Below are positions 10,793-22,617 of a stretch of 64,000 bases of DNA, one piece after another. The stretch comes from Loripinus fragilis (taxonomy: Eukaryota; Mollusca; Bivalvia; Lucinida; Lucinidae). The position numbers and the translations under genes are program-made. The DNA lies in contig OZ026527.1 of NCBI GenBank assembly GCA_964019695.1, positions 70,392,593-70,456,592 of the forward strand, given 5' to 3'. Below the pieces are notes generated by a model. It was not told the origin of the DNA. It made no database searches and worked only from the letters and a program-made list of their open reading frames with translations. Each line of letters opens with the position of its first letter. Position 1 is the first letter of the stretch.

Positions 10793-12374
10793 GTAAGTTC
10801 ATTATAAACCTGCTTCACTAAAATAACCCCCTGTCAAACCTATTGGTTTAAACTAACCATTTTGGTCACAGATAACTCTTGGCTTCAAAGGTATTGCTAA
10901 TTTAATGCTTAAATCTTCTCTGATCATTCTGTTTTGTGAAACTGATGCTGATTTCTTTCAAATAGCAACATTTATAATTTAGCTGGCTGTATATTCTAGG
11001 CATACAGTTTTGTTTCTGGACCTCACTTATTCATGTAGAACACTGTTTTATGATACCTTTGATAAGACTCTGTTACACGTTATCCTGATCACGGCACCAA
11101 AATGTGGTTCCTCTAGTTCAGTTGGGATGTAAAGGAAATATTTAGTCTTCTTGTTTTCACATGTTTATTGTTAGGATATTATATTTCTTAAACAATATCA
11201 TGCAGGACTTAAGGAAGTGATACATACTGTCTTGGCCCCATAGTGCCATGACACAGGGCCATGACCTTTGGCATTTCTGACCATAGAATCATTTAAAATT
11301 GTCTAAACATGTCTTTCTTTAAGAAAAGTGGGAGTAGATTTAAAAACAATCTCCTTATGTTGAGTTTTTGATTCATTTGAACTAAATAATTAATTTTGCT
11401 AAAACTGACTTATACCCATAAGAGGTAGGAAATGACAAAGTTGCCGGTTTTGGATTTTCATGATATTTGGCTCAGATCAGCAGTATATATATGGCATGTT
11501 TTTGTGATAATATGATATCTTGACAAAGACTAGAACATATCCATCTTTTGAATTGAATGTTGAATGTCTTTGTAAATTTTTGAAAAAAAATATTGAATTT
11601 TTACAATCTCTTCTTCTGAAAACGTTAATCATAATTTATCCAAATGGTTTCGTGGTATTAGAATAATGTCTATAGTATTTTGGATTCAATCTAGATGACA
11701 AATCATAGAAATAAACAAAACTGTAGATTTAGGACATGGAAATTTAGAGACAGGTACCACCTCAAAGGTGGAGTAAGTTAGGGTTGCTTCCTAAGTCTTA
11801 TTCTTAACTATCTAATTCGATAAATACATTTTCATAGTTCGTATATAATGAGTTTTTAATATGCAAAGTTTGAAGAAAATCCATGCGTGGGCACAGATGA
11901 AAGTACCCCTTTAGAGATAAATTCAGGATAATGATGCAGTTGATAACTATAACAATTTGATTTCATTTAATTTAAATGATAACATTTAAGATAATTTAAG
12001 GACATTGTGCGTGTTTGGTCACATATAACTCTTGGCTTCTCTCGCGATATCTCAAATTATTCAAACAAAGATTTGCAGGTTGAATGCATAAACGCATGTG
12101 CTTTATTGTAATCTCCTCACACTAATGACGTTGTGCCGATTACCTAACGTCGCGACGTTAGTAACAGGAGTAACAATGTAAGGGCAGAACGGACATGGCT
12201 GTCATTAGAACAGATGGAATGGAAAGTCCAATATAACAGAGGATAAAACGTGAACAGCTAGATGCTGGAAGTAAACAGAGAAGACTTTTAATTATATTTT
12301 GTTACGGTGATAGGTATATAACTTTTCTGTGGTGAAGAACATAATTACAGAATGATCATCAGCAGTGCTTAATT
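10793..12374. other. No recognised gene; one perfect palindrome
   Basis: AT-rich and without coding signal. CTAACGTCGCGACGTTAG at 12144-12161 is a perfect 18-base palindrome in an otherwise CpG-poor stretch. Confidence 0.35.
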
Positions 12375-13359
12375 ATCCCCACGGGTTTTTTTAAAAACAG
12401 GCGTAGAGTATATTGTAATCGCCTCTGTGTGTCCTTCTACCCGTTATGTTATCTCCTCCTAAACCGTTTGACGAAATACAACCAAATTTGGTGTGTGAGG
12501 TATTCACATAAATGGAGCGTGCAACGGCACTTTTTGGCCCCGTCCCCTGGGACCCTGGGGAGGGATCAAAAGGTCAAATATCATTTCATTTCAATTACAC
12601 TGTCAATTTCAAAGACTTTTATACTAAAGTTTGTGTTTGTTCTCACAAATGAAAGATACCAAACATATCAGACGGGATTTTTATTCTGTCGCCTGGGTCA
12701 TGCCCCAGGGGTTGGACTTTGGGCGCTGTGGTCCTGACGGGATCATTATTTTTCAAACATGGTCATGTGGCATATCAAATCGTGGGGGATGACGAGTAGA
12801 ACAGAATGCAAGTAAAAGCTTCATCATAGGGCCAAACTGGTGACCTTGGGGTGACGTCAAAAGGTCAAATATCATTAAATTTTGGTTACCATGTCAATTT
12901 CAAAGATTTTCATACCAAACTTTGTAAGATAAAAAAACATATTAGATGTGATTTCTATTCTGATGCCTTAGTCATGCACCAGGGGTAGACTTTGAGGCGC
13001 AGGGGATGCCAAGGATGGTCAAAAATATTTTTAAACATGGTCATGTGGCATATCAAAAAGACGGTGATGACAGGGGAGCAGAACAGAATGCAAGTAGCAT
13101 GTTCATCCTAGAATCAAACTGGTGACCTTGGGGTGAGGTAAAAAGGTCACAAATAGAATTAAATTTTGTTTTTATGTCAATTTCATTTTTAATGCCAAAC
13201 TGTATGTGTGTTCTCACAAACAAAAGATAGAAAACATATTGAACATAATTTTCATTTTGTAGCCGGGGTCATTTTCCAAGGGTGGGATGGGAGTGCTGGG
13301 GGGTTCAAAGCCTTTAGCGTGGGGATTTGCGATGGCTCCCCATCGACTGTGCGTTCTAG
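12375..13359 (+). repeat. HINE-like element with ~300-bp tandem units
   Basis: About three diverged units repeat the order GGTGACCTTGGGGTGA, AAAGGTCAAATATCA, TGTCAATTTCAAAGA, CATGGTCATGTGGCATATCA and AGAACAGAATGCAAGTA. The right end has a hairpin, CGATGG (13330-13335) with CCATCG (13340-13345), then ten bases, CTAG (13356-13359) and T. The same hairpin-CTAG end is seen on the minus strand at 22618-22646. The 5' end is not clear and may be truncated. Confidence 0.7.
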
Positions 13360-13469
13360 TTCTCTTTGCCACACCATATTGATTGTCTACAGTCTACTCT
13401 ACTTGCTATACTAAATCGCCTCATAAGCTCATCAATGAAAACTAACATAATTAGTTGAATACATTTAAG

Positions 13470-14041
13470 ATAGAGTGAGCTCACTTTATTTGGCTTGCAA
13501 TGAGAAACATGCCCCTTTTCACTAAAATATACAATTTACAGTAATGCCAGAACGTTTGTATCGCTCTCCACTATCATTTGGACACTATATTTAAAAAAAA
13601 TTGGCTCGAAAATGTATAGTCTTGTAGGTTTTCAATCTATGGGAACTGATTGTGCACCTCTTGCTCTTAACTGCTAAGTTATTAAAACAAGGTTATAGAT
13701 ATCATAAAATTCAAAAAGCATTTTCTAAATTCTACCACAGACACTCAGAGTTAATGGTTAAATTCAACATTGGGTTAAAAACTCTTCTACAACAAGGCAT
13801 ATCAGAAATTTTATTTTATGGTGATTTAGTTTATAAATTCAAACGAATTGTTGGAAAACCTAATTTTAGTGATCATTTCAAAAAGATAGTAAAACATTAT
13901 ATAGGGGTTGGAAATAACTTGGATACCATGCGACAGTCTGCATGCCTAGTTTTAAACCCAATCACGGTTTATAGCTATGGTTTCCTCTTTAATTGCACGA
14001 CGATGGGTCAGGCCTCAGACTCTATGACGGCTCTGACGTGA
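13470..14041 (+). pseudogene. PLE reverse transcriptase fragment with internal deletion
   Basis: The left part (13478-13515) matches the copy at 47540-49140 around the LYLACNE region. Diverged RT palm sequence follows, ending in MGTDCAPL near 13640-13665. The frame then jumps straight to the TAKLLKQGYRYHK region, so about 150 residues, including the YxDD catalytic box, are missing. The last 129 codons (from 13652) are open, reading KFYHRHSEL, YKFKRIVGKP and ASDSMTALT. It cannot encode active RT. There is no GIY-YIG motif after the RT region before the stop. Confidence 0.85.
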
Positions 14042-14605
14042 AGCTTTAATCGGTGGGTTGGTGTCTGATGCTTATCTGTAGCTGGACCAACCGTGGTTCA
14101 ACTTGAGGTTTTCTTTAGCTCTGATTATCTGTGAGTCATGAGCCCTTTTCTTTGTTTCATCATGGTATGTTAATTTGATTAGAGTGTTTCTCCATGATGA
14201 TACATTGTATTATTTAGATGGCCTCCATGCGAGCTGAACATTTCTTGTGCTTCAACAACAGCAGAATCTAGGGCGAAGTTTTGGCACCAGTAAAAAGCAT
14301 TTAAGTCCTCCAGTGGTTTAGGCTGCTGTCCGTTCTAAGGCGGTGTTACTGTTGTTGTTGACTTTTTGTTTATAGTTACTCCCATTGTGGGAGTCTGTAA
14401 TTGTTCTATGTTTTGCTGTACGTTACTTTATGTCCATTCTAGTATTGCAATCATCTTGATGGGGAAGAGAGAGCTGATTGCTTTGCTTAATTTGTCTTCT
14501 TGGTGTCTCGTGATGGTTGAGCGGCTCTTCCTCGCGGTACCACAGGGTTGTCTGCGGCTTGTGATTGTGGTATTTCCTGATCATACTCACTTACTATTTT
14601 TGTTT
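14042..14605 (+). repeat. PLE 3' untranslated region and terminal repeat
   Basis: Non-coding tail following the stop at 14039-14041. It contains the GAGCTGAACATTTCTTG, CTAAGGCGGTG and TTGATGGGGAAGAGAGAGCT blocks found in all PLE copies here, and ends TGATCATACTCACTTACT. The same terminus appears in heavily 5'-truncated copies near 21280-21335 and 35042-35150, so it is the true retroelement 3' end. Confidence 0.8.
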
Positions 14606-14789
14606 TGTTTTGATATATATGAGAGACTTCATGTTGTTTCTTTCTAACTATTATCATGCTCATACCATTGAAACATTCAACACTATCTAATGATATCTAG
14701 ATGTCTTACTTAATATCTTAAGCAAATGTTTATTCAGATATATCGCACAGGCCTTCTTCATCAGTTTAATAAGGGAAAAAATGACAGTG

Positions 14790-15000
14790 AAGCTCTCATT
14801 TCGCTCTACAAGTGAGTATGAGAAGTAAATGCCACAGCCACAGACTGTGGACCCAACCATGACACCATTAGGAAGGTACACATAGCACAAACAACGACAA
14901 AACAATTTAAAGTAGAGCAACTAGCTGTCTGGATTGTAAACTGGAAAGAGCACCAGAAACCAAATTACAGAACAAGAGCCCAACAAAAAAAAAACACAAC
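14790..15000 (-). repeat. Diverged PLE 3' end
   Basis: Starts CAAGTGAGTATGAGAAGTAAATG and contains ACACCATTAGGAAGG, GAGCAACTAGCTGTCTGG and CAACAATTGTGAGCAAC, in the order of the PLE pseudo-LTRs at 6774-8144 but more diverged. Probably a different PLE subfamily. Confidence 0.55.
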
Positions 15001-17762
15001 AATTGTGAGCAACAACAAATGCAGTATCTACCATCAACACAGTGTTTCAGTGATTCATAGATATTTTAACTTAAATGAGCCTGATTTAGTAAGGATAAAT
15101 ATGTTTTCACTATTTTGGCATAATGTGAACAAGTGTGAACTTGGTTGGCATAAATATTTGATTGCTTTTAATAGCGGATTATACATTCTTTTTTCAATTA
15201 AAAGAAAAAATAATGCAAAACTCTAAATCTGTATTAGCTGTTTTGGGTCAGTTGTATTCTGTGAAAACGTTACGGCAAACATGTTGTCCTGATATATTTC
15301 GCAGCTATATACGTTACTATCGCAAGAAAAAGTACTTGGGAAAGTATCCAAGTTGAGATGTTGCATCTGACCTATCATTTTTTCTACTTGATATTTTTAT
15401 AACATATAGCAGAGAAAAAACGAGCAATATATTGCTGTTATTATTTAACTAAGAAATGTACCATTTCACAGAAGAAAGTGACCATCCATATACACGTACT
15501 CTCTTAGTCAGTGCTGATATATTTTGTTAGGAAAATTATAACTTGACACCTATCAAACACAGCTACATTTATGTATATTTCAAGGAATTAAGCAATATAT
15601 GTTTGTCTTAAACTTTGTAACTTTGCTATATACGTGACCTTTTGGAATGCAAAAAAATATATATATTTTACACTAGAAATGATGTTTAGTATTTATCTTA
15701 AGTGGGTGATACAAAAATGATCGCAAGGTGTTGGAAAGCTTACAGAAATAATTGCATGCTTCATGTAAGACAGACTTGCCCGATTCAATAATAAATGGGC
15801 TAATCTCAGAGTCTTGAAATAGTATTAAATATAATACAGCAAAATATTTTAAATAAAAAGGCGACAGTTTCTCTCTCTCTCGCTTTGTATCTCTCTTTCT
15901 CTCTCTCTCTCTCTACTACGAATTTGAGAATGCATAGATGCTCGAAATTTCCAATTGTGCTTTATGGCAAAATTTGTGTTATTCTTGAAAGTATTTTTCT
16001 TTTTTTAATACTTTGAATACTTGTTATTCGTTTTAATATAATAAATTTTCACTTTTGCTATTTAAAATTATCTCTGAAAACATTTTGTAGAGGGTGCAAA
16101 GTATTAGGATAGAGACAATATATTTTGGATATAAAAGCTATGCTATCACACTAACATGAACTCGTATATATTGCTGTTAGCCATGTGGTGTATGCTATTT
16201 TTTTATATATGCATCCTCATCTATGTTTATAATGTGTATGTTTCAGAAATAGATATTAAATAATAAAGCATAATAGCAAAACAAGTTTCGTGCATACTTA
16301 ATTTCAAAATTAAAAGGGTATTTTATAAAGTTACATAACATTTCATCCAGGTAATCGAAATCAACAGATTAATAATACATGCACATGTTATCATGAACTA
16401 AACTACATGTTGAAAATTGTATCAACTAAACCTGTTTAAAAATACTACTGAATTTAGTTGGTATTGTTGAAAATATAAAATAAATGACATTATAATGGAC
16501 CAAAACTTTTTTTTACAAGCATCAATATATGTAGATAATACCATGGTCTTACAGACTGCATTTTAGTTAAACATTTCGACTATTACCTAAACAGACTTAA
16601 TTGCATATGTTTTAGGTTTAAGAAAACGAGGGTAACGTATTTATCATGCTATCACACGTATGTTTGCAAGACTTAAATTGAGTGTAATATCTAGACAGAT
16701 ACTGCCTAAACAATGTACTAAAATATCCTACAATTGAACACCCTGCAGTGTGTATACCGAAATGTTCTTTTGTTAAATTTCTGAACCCTGTGTCCTCTGC
16801 TATTGTGTTTGACTATTTATAATTCTTTTGAAATAGCCTAATTTGAATGTGTTGTTTTCGTCAGAACAGTTTAAGAGCATAAAATAACCTGCCATGCATG
16901 CTACTGAAGAAAAACTAGTGTTGTCATTTCTAGCATTATATGCCATTCCTGCTACCAGTAATCTTTAGGTCAATATATTAACCAATCCCGTGATCAGCTA
17001 TTGCATTCATTTACCAGTTTGAAAGTTGGTCCCTGCAGCTACAAAATGCATAAAATGAAGATTCTCATACTACAATTTCTCAAATAGAATTGATGGTATT
17101 GTTGTTTCAGTAAAATAAGAAGTATTGATTGTATTACTAGTAAATAATGATTTAGGAGTTCAATGCAGGGACACATTAGGCAGCATGTATGTATGTGCTT
17201 GTGTTTAATGTTCCACCAAAAGGTAAGTTCTTACGAGTACTCACAGCATGTGTTTTGGCTGAGAAACAAGAACATTTATTTTTATTAACGCAATCATATC
17301 TTTTAAAGGCCTGCATATCCCTCAATTGTACATGTCATCTCATCACAGACATATTTTCTGACAAAGAAACGCAAACTAAACATAATGTTTGGTAACTTGA
17401 ACCGTTTCAAAGATAAGCATTTCAATTTTAAAGGATACTTAGATTAAATTGTCATATATCAGTAGGTTGGATTCCATATTTTTCATGCCTTGTAGCATTA
17501 TGTTTTTGTCAGTTTTCAAGAGTATCGATAAATGAAAAAATCAAAAAATCAGAATGTAATGATAACTTCTTGTATTCTTGGTTTGACAGACTTTCTAGGG
17601 CCCAAAGGCATTTGAACGATATTAAATTATTTTTCCATTGTTCCTCTGATAATCTACAAGGGTTTGGAGGCACTTTGTTTCATTTTTCGCCTAGAACATT
17701 GTAAAAGATCTAGGAAAATATCGATCAATCTGGCATACTGACAAAAGTGTTGCCTAAAAAAA
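15001..17762. other. AT-rich stretch; CT microsatellite and hairpin-MITE remnant
   Basis: No coding signal. A CT-rich microsatellite lies at 15870-15914. Near 17225-17270 the words GAGTACTCACAGCATGTGTT and GGCTGAGAAACAAGAA resemble one arm of the hairpin elements at 32788-32931 and 38886-39035, so it is probably a decayed copy. Confidence 0.35.
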
Positions 17763-17912
17763 AGTAAGAAAGGGTGCAAAGATCAGGAATCGATACAATC
17801 AAGTACCACACCTGACCCAGGATACCAATAGGAAAGTGACAAACTCACAGATAGACAGCACAAACGAGAGCCAAGAGGTCAGTACTTTTCCAGCAGGTGA
17901 CCGTAAGGCACA
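17763..17912 (-). repeat. PLE-related repeat, family Q, truncated
   Basis: Begins AAGTAAGAAAGGGTGCAAAG and follows the copy at 3029 closely up to GGTGACCGTAAGGCACATA, where homology stops. It keeps only the 3'-terminal 150 bases, as expected for a 5'-truncated retrotransposition product. Confidence 0.65.
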
Positions 17913-18294
17913 TAATATGAATTAAATAGGCACTACCTATTTCCGTGCGTCCAAGTTAAACTATCCAGATTTGTATTTGGAAGAAAAAAATGACTTTTTG
18001 GTACTAAACGTGGATTTTTTTTTACTTTAATGACATGCCCACAAGTAAAGCATAGACATTTGCTATTTTTACAAATAAAATAAAGTGTGTTGATCATTAT
18101 TGGAGTATATATCTTCTCATTGCATCAAATGGAGAGTATTTTCGTACACACCCTTCTTTCCAGCGAAATGAACGAAATGATGATGCAATATACCAAGGCC
18201 TATTAGGACCTGAAGTGTTCAGCTGATATTGAGTACGACGATCTCTTTAACAAAAGTTAAACTACGTCATTGTCAACCTAGGCTTATTATTTAA

Positions 18295-18665
18295 AAATAT
18301 TTTGTATGGCTCAAAAGCCTCACATCCCCAATACCACATACCAAAACGACCTTATGCTACAGACCAAGCATAATTTGCCCTTTGGTTCAAGAGAAGAAAA
18401 TTTAATGGGTTTTTACAATATATGGGCGCGGTGCCCATTTTGGTCAAGTAACCTGAAACAAAATGTAATATATTGTTTTATCTAATGCATACTCTATATG
18501 AAATTTGAGGTCAATCAGCCAAGTAGTTTCTGAGAAAAAGATAATTAGATATGTATGTGACAGCCCAAAGTGAGCTGCCTTGGGTGAAAGGTCAGCTTTA
18601 CATTTGGTTCTTATATAAAAGCTGTTAGGTATAATAGTTTTGGGGAAATGTGAAGTTCCATACAC
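18295..18665. repeat. Diverged copy of ~430-bp HINE unit
   Basis: Shares the order ACATACCAA, TTTTTAC.ATATATGGGCG, TTGGTCA.GT.ACC, ATATGAAATTTGA and GTGAAAGGTCA with the units at 28706-29535. Ends are indistinct. Confidence 0.45.
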
Positions 18666-19133
18666 AGAGTCAATATAGTTTTAAATTTGCATTAAAATCC
18701 TCATATATACAAGAGAGCCCTATGACCCTGGATCGCTCACCTGAATCCTGGCACATGATGTATTGGTCTGTGGCTAAAGAGATATGATTTAAAGACTTTA
18801 GCTCTTATAGCCATGTTGTTCAGCCAAGCTGAACTTACTGAACAATTTTGGTAGAAGGCATCATGAGGAACATTTCTGTAATATTATTTTGAATTTGGAC
18901 CAGTGGTTCAGGAGATGTTGTTAATAGTCATTTCACATCAGGAGCTTTGGTTACCCCTTCGTTCAGTAGAGCGGAACCATTTGTGCAATTTTGGTAGAGG
19001 ACATTTTAGGGACAATTCTGTGAAATTATTTTGAATTTTGACCAGCGATTCAGGAGATGTCATTTAAAGACATGTCATTTCTAGAGCTCTGGATGCCCTT
19101 TAGTTCGGCGGAGAGAACCATTTGGGCAGTTTT

Positions 19134-20239
19134 TATGCCCCAAACTTCGAAAAAGTTGAGGGGGCATATTGCTTTGGACTAGTCCGGCCGTCCTTCCGTC
19201 CGTTACAAGTTTAAGATAAGGTTTTAAAATTTCATAAATGCATTTCTCATCAAAAAATAACTGACCCATATTTTTTTATCTGGATTATCTCCCTTTATGG
19301 AGTAATGCCGCTTTTAAAGGGTAATCATGAAATTTTGTAATCAGGATATTTCAAAAACTTTAACAGCTAGGAGCTTCAAACTTGCTCAGCTTAAAGCTGA
19401 TAATAAGAAAATAACCTGGTGAAAATTTAAAAAAAAATCATTTTTTTTAGTTATTGCCCTTTGCAAATTTGGAAATAGAAAACATGATATCTCAAAAACC
19501 ATTACAGCTAGGAGCTTCAAACTTGCTCAGCTTATAGAGGATAAGGGATAGATTACCTGGTGAAAAATTAAAAAAAAATCATTTTATTTTTTTTGAGTAA
19601 TCGCCCTTTGCAAATTTTGTCATAGAAAACTTGATATATCAAAAACTGTTTCAAATTTAAGATAGGGTTTTGAAATTTCATATATGCATTCCTCATAAAA
19701 AAACTGAACCGTATTTTTTTGTTAATCCGGATTATCTTCCTTTGTGGAATTATGCCCCTATTAAAGGGTCATAATAATTTTTTTGTAATCAGGATATTTA
19801 AAAAACTATAACAGCTATGAGCTACAAACTTGCTCAGCTTATACCTGATAATGAGTAGATTACCTGGTGATTTTTTTTGACTTATCGCCCTTTGCAAATT
19901 TTGTCATAGAAAACTTGATATCTCAAAAACCCTTAAAGCTAGGGGCTTCAAACTATGACAGCTGATAGAGGGTGATGATAAGATTACCGGCTGAAAATTT
20001 GTAAAAAAACTTTTTTTTTTGTTATCACCCTTTGCATTTTTTTGAGTTAATGTCCTTTGCAAATTTGAACATCGAAACTTCCATTAAAGATATCTCGAAA
20101 ACTATTACAGCTAGTACTATTACAGCAAGTAGCCTCAGATTTGGACAACTGAAAGAGGATGGTGACAAGATTACCTGGTGCTAGGATGGTGGACAAACTA
20201 ATGGTTGGGGGCATAGTGTTTCATAAACACAAATTCTAG
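19134..20239 (+). repeat. HINE-like element nested in the 18710-21093 element
   Basis: The 5' end is a stem-loop TATGCCCC...GGGGGCATA (19134-19168) followed by AGTCCGGCCGTCCTTCCGTC, a (GTCC)-like stretch. Tandem units of ~130-150 bp follow, marked by CAGCTAGGAGCTTCAAAC near 19364, 19504, 19810, 19935 and 20120. The 3' end is the hairpin GTGTTT-CAT-AAACAC (20216-20230), five bases, CTAG (20236-20239) and then TT. The flanks rejoin as a ~155-bp minisatellite unit of the host element, which proves a later insertion. Confidence 0.75.
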
Positions 20240-20544
20240 TTGTGAGTGGGCATTATCAGGAACAATTCTGTGAAATTATGTTGTATTTGGACCAGCTGTT
20301 CAGATGTCGTTTAAAGGCATTTTATCTAGAGCTCTGGCGACCCCTTTATTTGGCCAATCAGAACCATTTGTGCATTTTTTGTAGAAGCCATCATGAGGAA
20401 CTATTCTGTGAAATTATTTGAATCTGAACCAGTGGTTCAGGATATGTCGTTTGAAAGATAATTCTTATCTAGAGCTCTGGAGATCCTTTTGTCCAGCAGA
20501 GCAGAACAATTGGTACAATTTTGGTAAAGGGCATTATGAGGAAC

Positions 20545-21040
20545 AATCCAAGATGCATACACACACCGAATTTGGGATTCCTAACTCAAAGGTGTAGGTG
20601 ATATGTTTCGGACATAATAATTCTAGAAACGAAGTCAGAGGTCAAGGTCAACAGTGACCCCAAAATGGTACTCGACACTCTGTCATCCAAAGATGCATCC
20701 ACACATCAAATTGGATTCCTACCTCAAATAATGTAGAAGATATGCTACGGACCCGATTATTCTATATATGAGGTCACAGGTCAAGGTCACAGTGATCCAA
20801 ATATGGTGTGTGACACATTGCCACCCCAAGATGCATCCATACACCAAATTTTGAATTCCTACCTCAAATTATGTAGACGATATGCTCCGGACACAATTAT
20901 TCTTGAAATTAGTTCAACGATCAAGGTCACAGTCACCCCAAAATGGTACGGGACACTCGGTTATTTCAAGATGCATCCACACACCGAATTTGGGATGCCT
21001 TTCTCAAATAATATTCGAGATATTGCTCGGACATGAAAGC
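20545..21040. repeat. ~140-bp tandem units with extended nuclear-receptor half-site words
   Basis: Units begin near 20550, 20690, 20827 and 20969. Three of them carry TCAAGGTCA (20642, 20781, 20921), the word bound by monomeric ERR/SF-1-type nuclear receptors; the 20781 copy sits in AGGTCACAGGTCAAGGTCA. Binding is not implied by the motif alone. This is part of the HINE at 18710-21093. Confidence 0.75.
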
Positions 21041-21099
21041 GTAACTGACGGACAGAATCGAGCAAACCTATAGTCCCCCGAACATGGGACTAATAATTT

Positions 21100-21500
21100 T
21101 AACAAACCTGGGTGATGCTACATACCAAATATCAGACTCAAGGCATTGTGGTTTCAGACAAGATTTTTTTTCACCTCGCAAATATTCTCTTGGCCCATCT
21201 GATCTAGATATACAACGGACAGGAACCATTGTGAATAATTATTGAAGAGGGCCATAAAAGGATCATCCCTGTAACGTTGCCATGGGTTGGTCTACAGTGT
21301 GTGATTGTGGCTTTTCCTGATCATACTCATTTACTTTTTGGCCAAAATCCAATCAGCAGTGTAGGAGATGCCTTTTGAAGCAATTGTTGACGACGAATAA
21401 CGGACGACCAACATCCAATAATCGCAATAAGATCTAAAAACTATCCAATGAAAATTCCTGTGACGCTTCGTAGTTTAGGGGATGTCGTTTTAAGAGCAAA
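21100..21500 (-). repeat. Fragment of the 165-bp HINE family
   Basis: CTGGGTGATGCTACATACCA, GTGGTTTCAGACAAGA and later GGACGACC match the right-hand part of the element at 1-1667. It holds one and a half units and is interrupted near 21280-21335 by a short PLE 3' end. Confidence 0.6.
21280..21335 (+). mobile_element. Very short 5'-truncated PLE insertion
   Basis: CATGGGTTGGTCTAC followed by GTGTGATTGTGG, then TTTTCCTGATCATACTCATTTACT, equals the last ~55 bases of the PLE 3' terminus at 14550-14605. Flanking sequence on both sides belongs to the HINE fragment at 21100-21500, so only the terminal bases were reverse transcribed or retained. Confidence 0.65.
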
Positions 21501-22617
21501 GTGTTGACTGACAGATGACGGACATGAAGGGTCACATAAGTTCATATTGAGTCTATGGCTAAGGTGTAATGGAATGCTGTTTTGATTATTAAAGACTACA
21601 ATTTACTGTTATTGGACTACCATTTACTTGGCATTGTTGGCCTAGAGTTCATGGGATTAAAATTATAGCTCGAGGTACTCTATTGGAACTATGTCGGAAT
21701 GGAGTGCAGGGACATGCATGGAGATTGCAAAGAACAACAAGAGCATCGTGAGGCAAGGCATATATGCACAACTACATGTTTGACAGCAAAGATGCCACCA
21801 ATATAAAATCTTGAAAAGGGGAAAGTCATAGGCTTTTTGGTTTCAGAGAAAAGTATTCTTTATGGGTTTTGTCATATTTTAGCCCTGCAGCAATCTTGAA
21901 TGTGTAATTAGTACCATTAAACTAGCTTTTCTCGCTCTATCCTATGGATCTTAATGTGACATCTGAGTAGAGTTTCCCCTGTGTTTGAACATGTTGAAAG
22001 AGGGATGACAGAATCTTTGGTATACTGTATGCTCGCCTATAAATCAGTTCACACTAAATGTGATAGTTTACCCACAGAGAAGCTTAAATGTCGTTTCAGT
22101 GTCTAGCCTATAACCTCACTTGCCCAATCTGGTCAAGTTTGTAATCTAAATTGTTAGACTTGTTTGAATTAAGAGGGTATTTTAGGTTTGAAGGATTCGA
22201 GTTAGCGAGAGATTACTGTATTGATCATGTTTAAACATTAAAAACGCAAGTTTATAAATTAGATCATGCAATTTATTGAGCTTTGTCTAATACAACCCAC
22301 AATACACTGTATCTAACAGTGACTTCTTTGAATGCAACACTTCATTGAATGGTGACTTCTTCAAATGCTACACAAATTCCACCACACACAATGATAACAT
22401 CATGAAAGATTAAGACTTTTGGGGAAAATTAAAAAAAGTTACAATTCTATGAAGTGTATACTTTAAAAAGTTCATCATTTGATAATAAAGTGTTATTTTG
22501 CTTCTTGGGCCTCTGGGGCTTGCAGTTGTAGTAGCTCCATCCTTTCTATCACTGTATAGTAAACATCTCTGAATCACATCTGAAAGTAAATTTTGACATA
22601 CTTAGATTATAAGTAAA
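21501..22617. other. No recognised feature
   Basis: AT-rich without coding or repeat structure that I can recognise. A small imperfect repeat, GTGACTTCTT..AATGC.ACAC, occurs twice at 22319-22372. Confidence 0.35.

Larger units (their letters stand above)
18710..21093 (-). repeat. HINE-like element with two tandem blocks
   Basis: On the minus strand the 5' end is a stem-loop TTAGTCCC...GGGGGACTA at about 21071-21093, followed by a short GTCCGTCAG stretch. Next come about 3.5 units of ~140 bp (20545-21040, marked by AAGATGCATCC), then ~155-bp units (18830-19133 and 20245-20545, marked by CCATTTGTGCAATTTTGG). The 3' end is AGGGTCATAGGGCTCT-CTTG with T next, i.e. CAAG at 18710-18713 on the plus strand. 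An opposite-strand HINE interrupts it at 19134-20239. Class inferred from architecture. Confidence 0.7.

Noticed and set aside
14366..14647. Leucine/cysteine-rich frames in PLE tails (also 7256-7474, 7515-7778, 49472-49825)
   Set aside because: They lie in the PLE 3' untranslated or terminal region, beyond the protein stop, and appear in whichever copy lacks a stop by chance.
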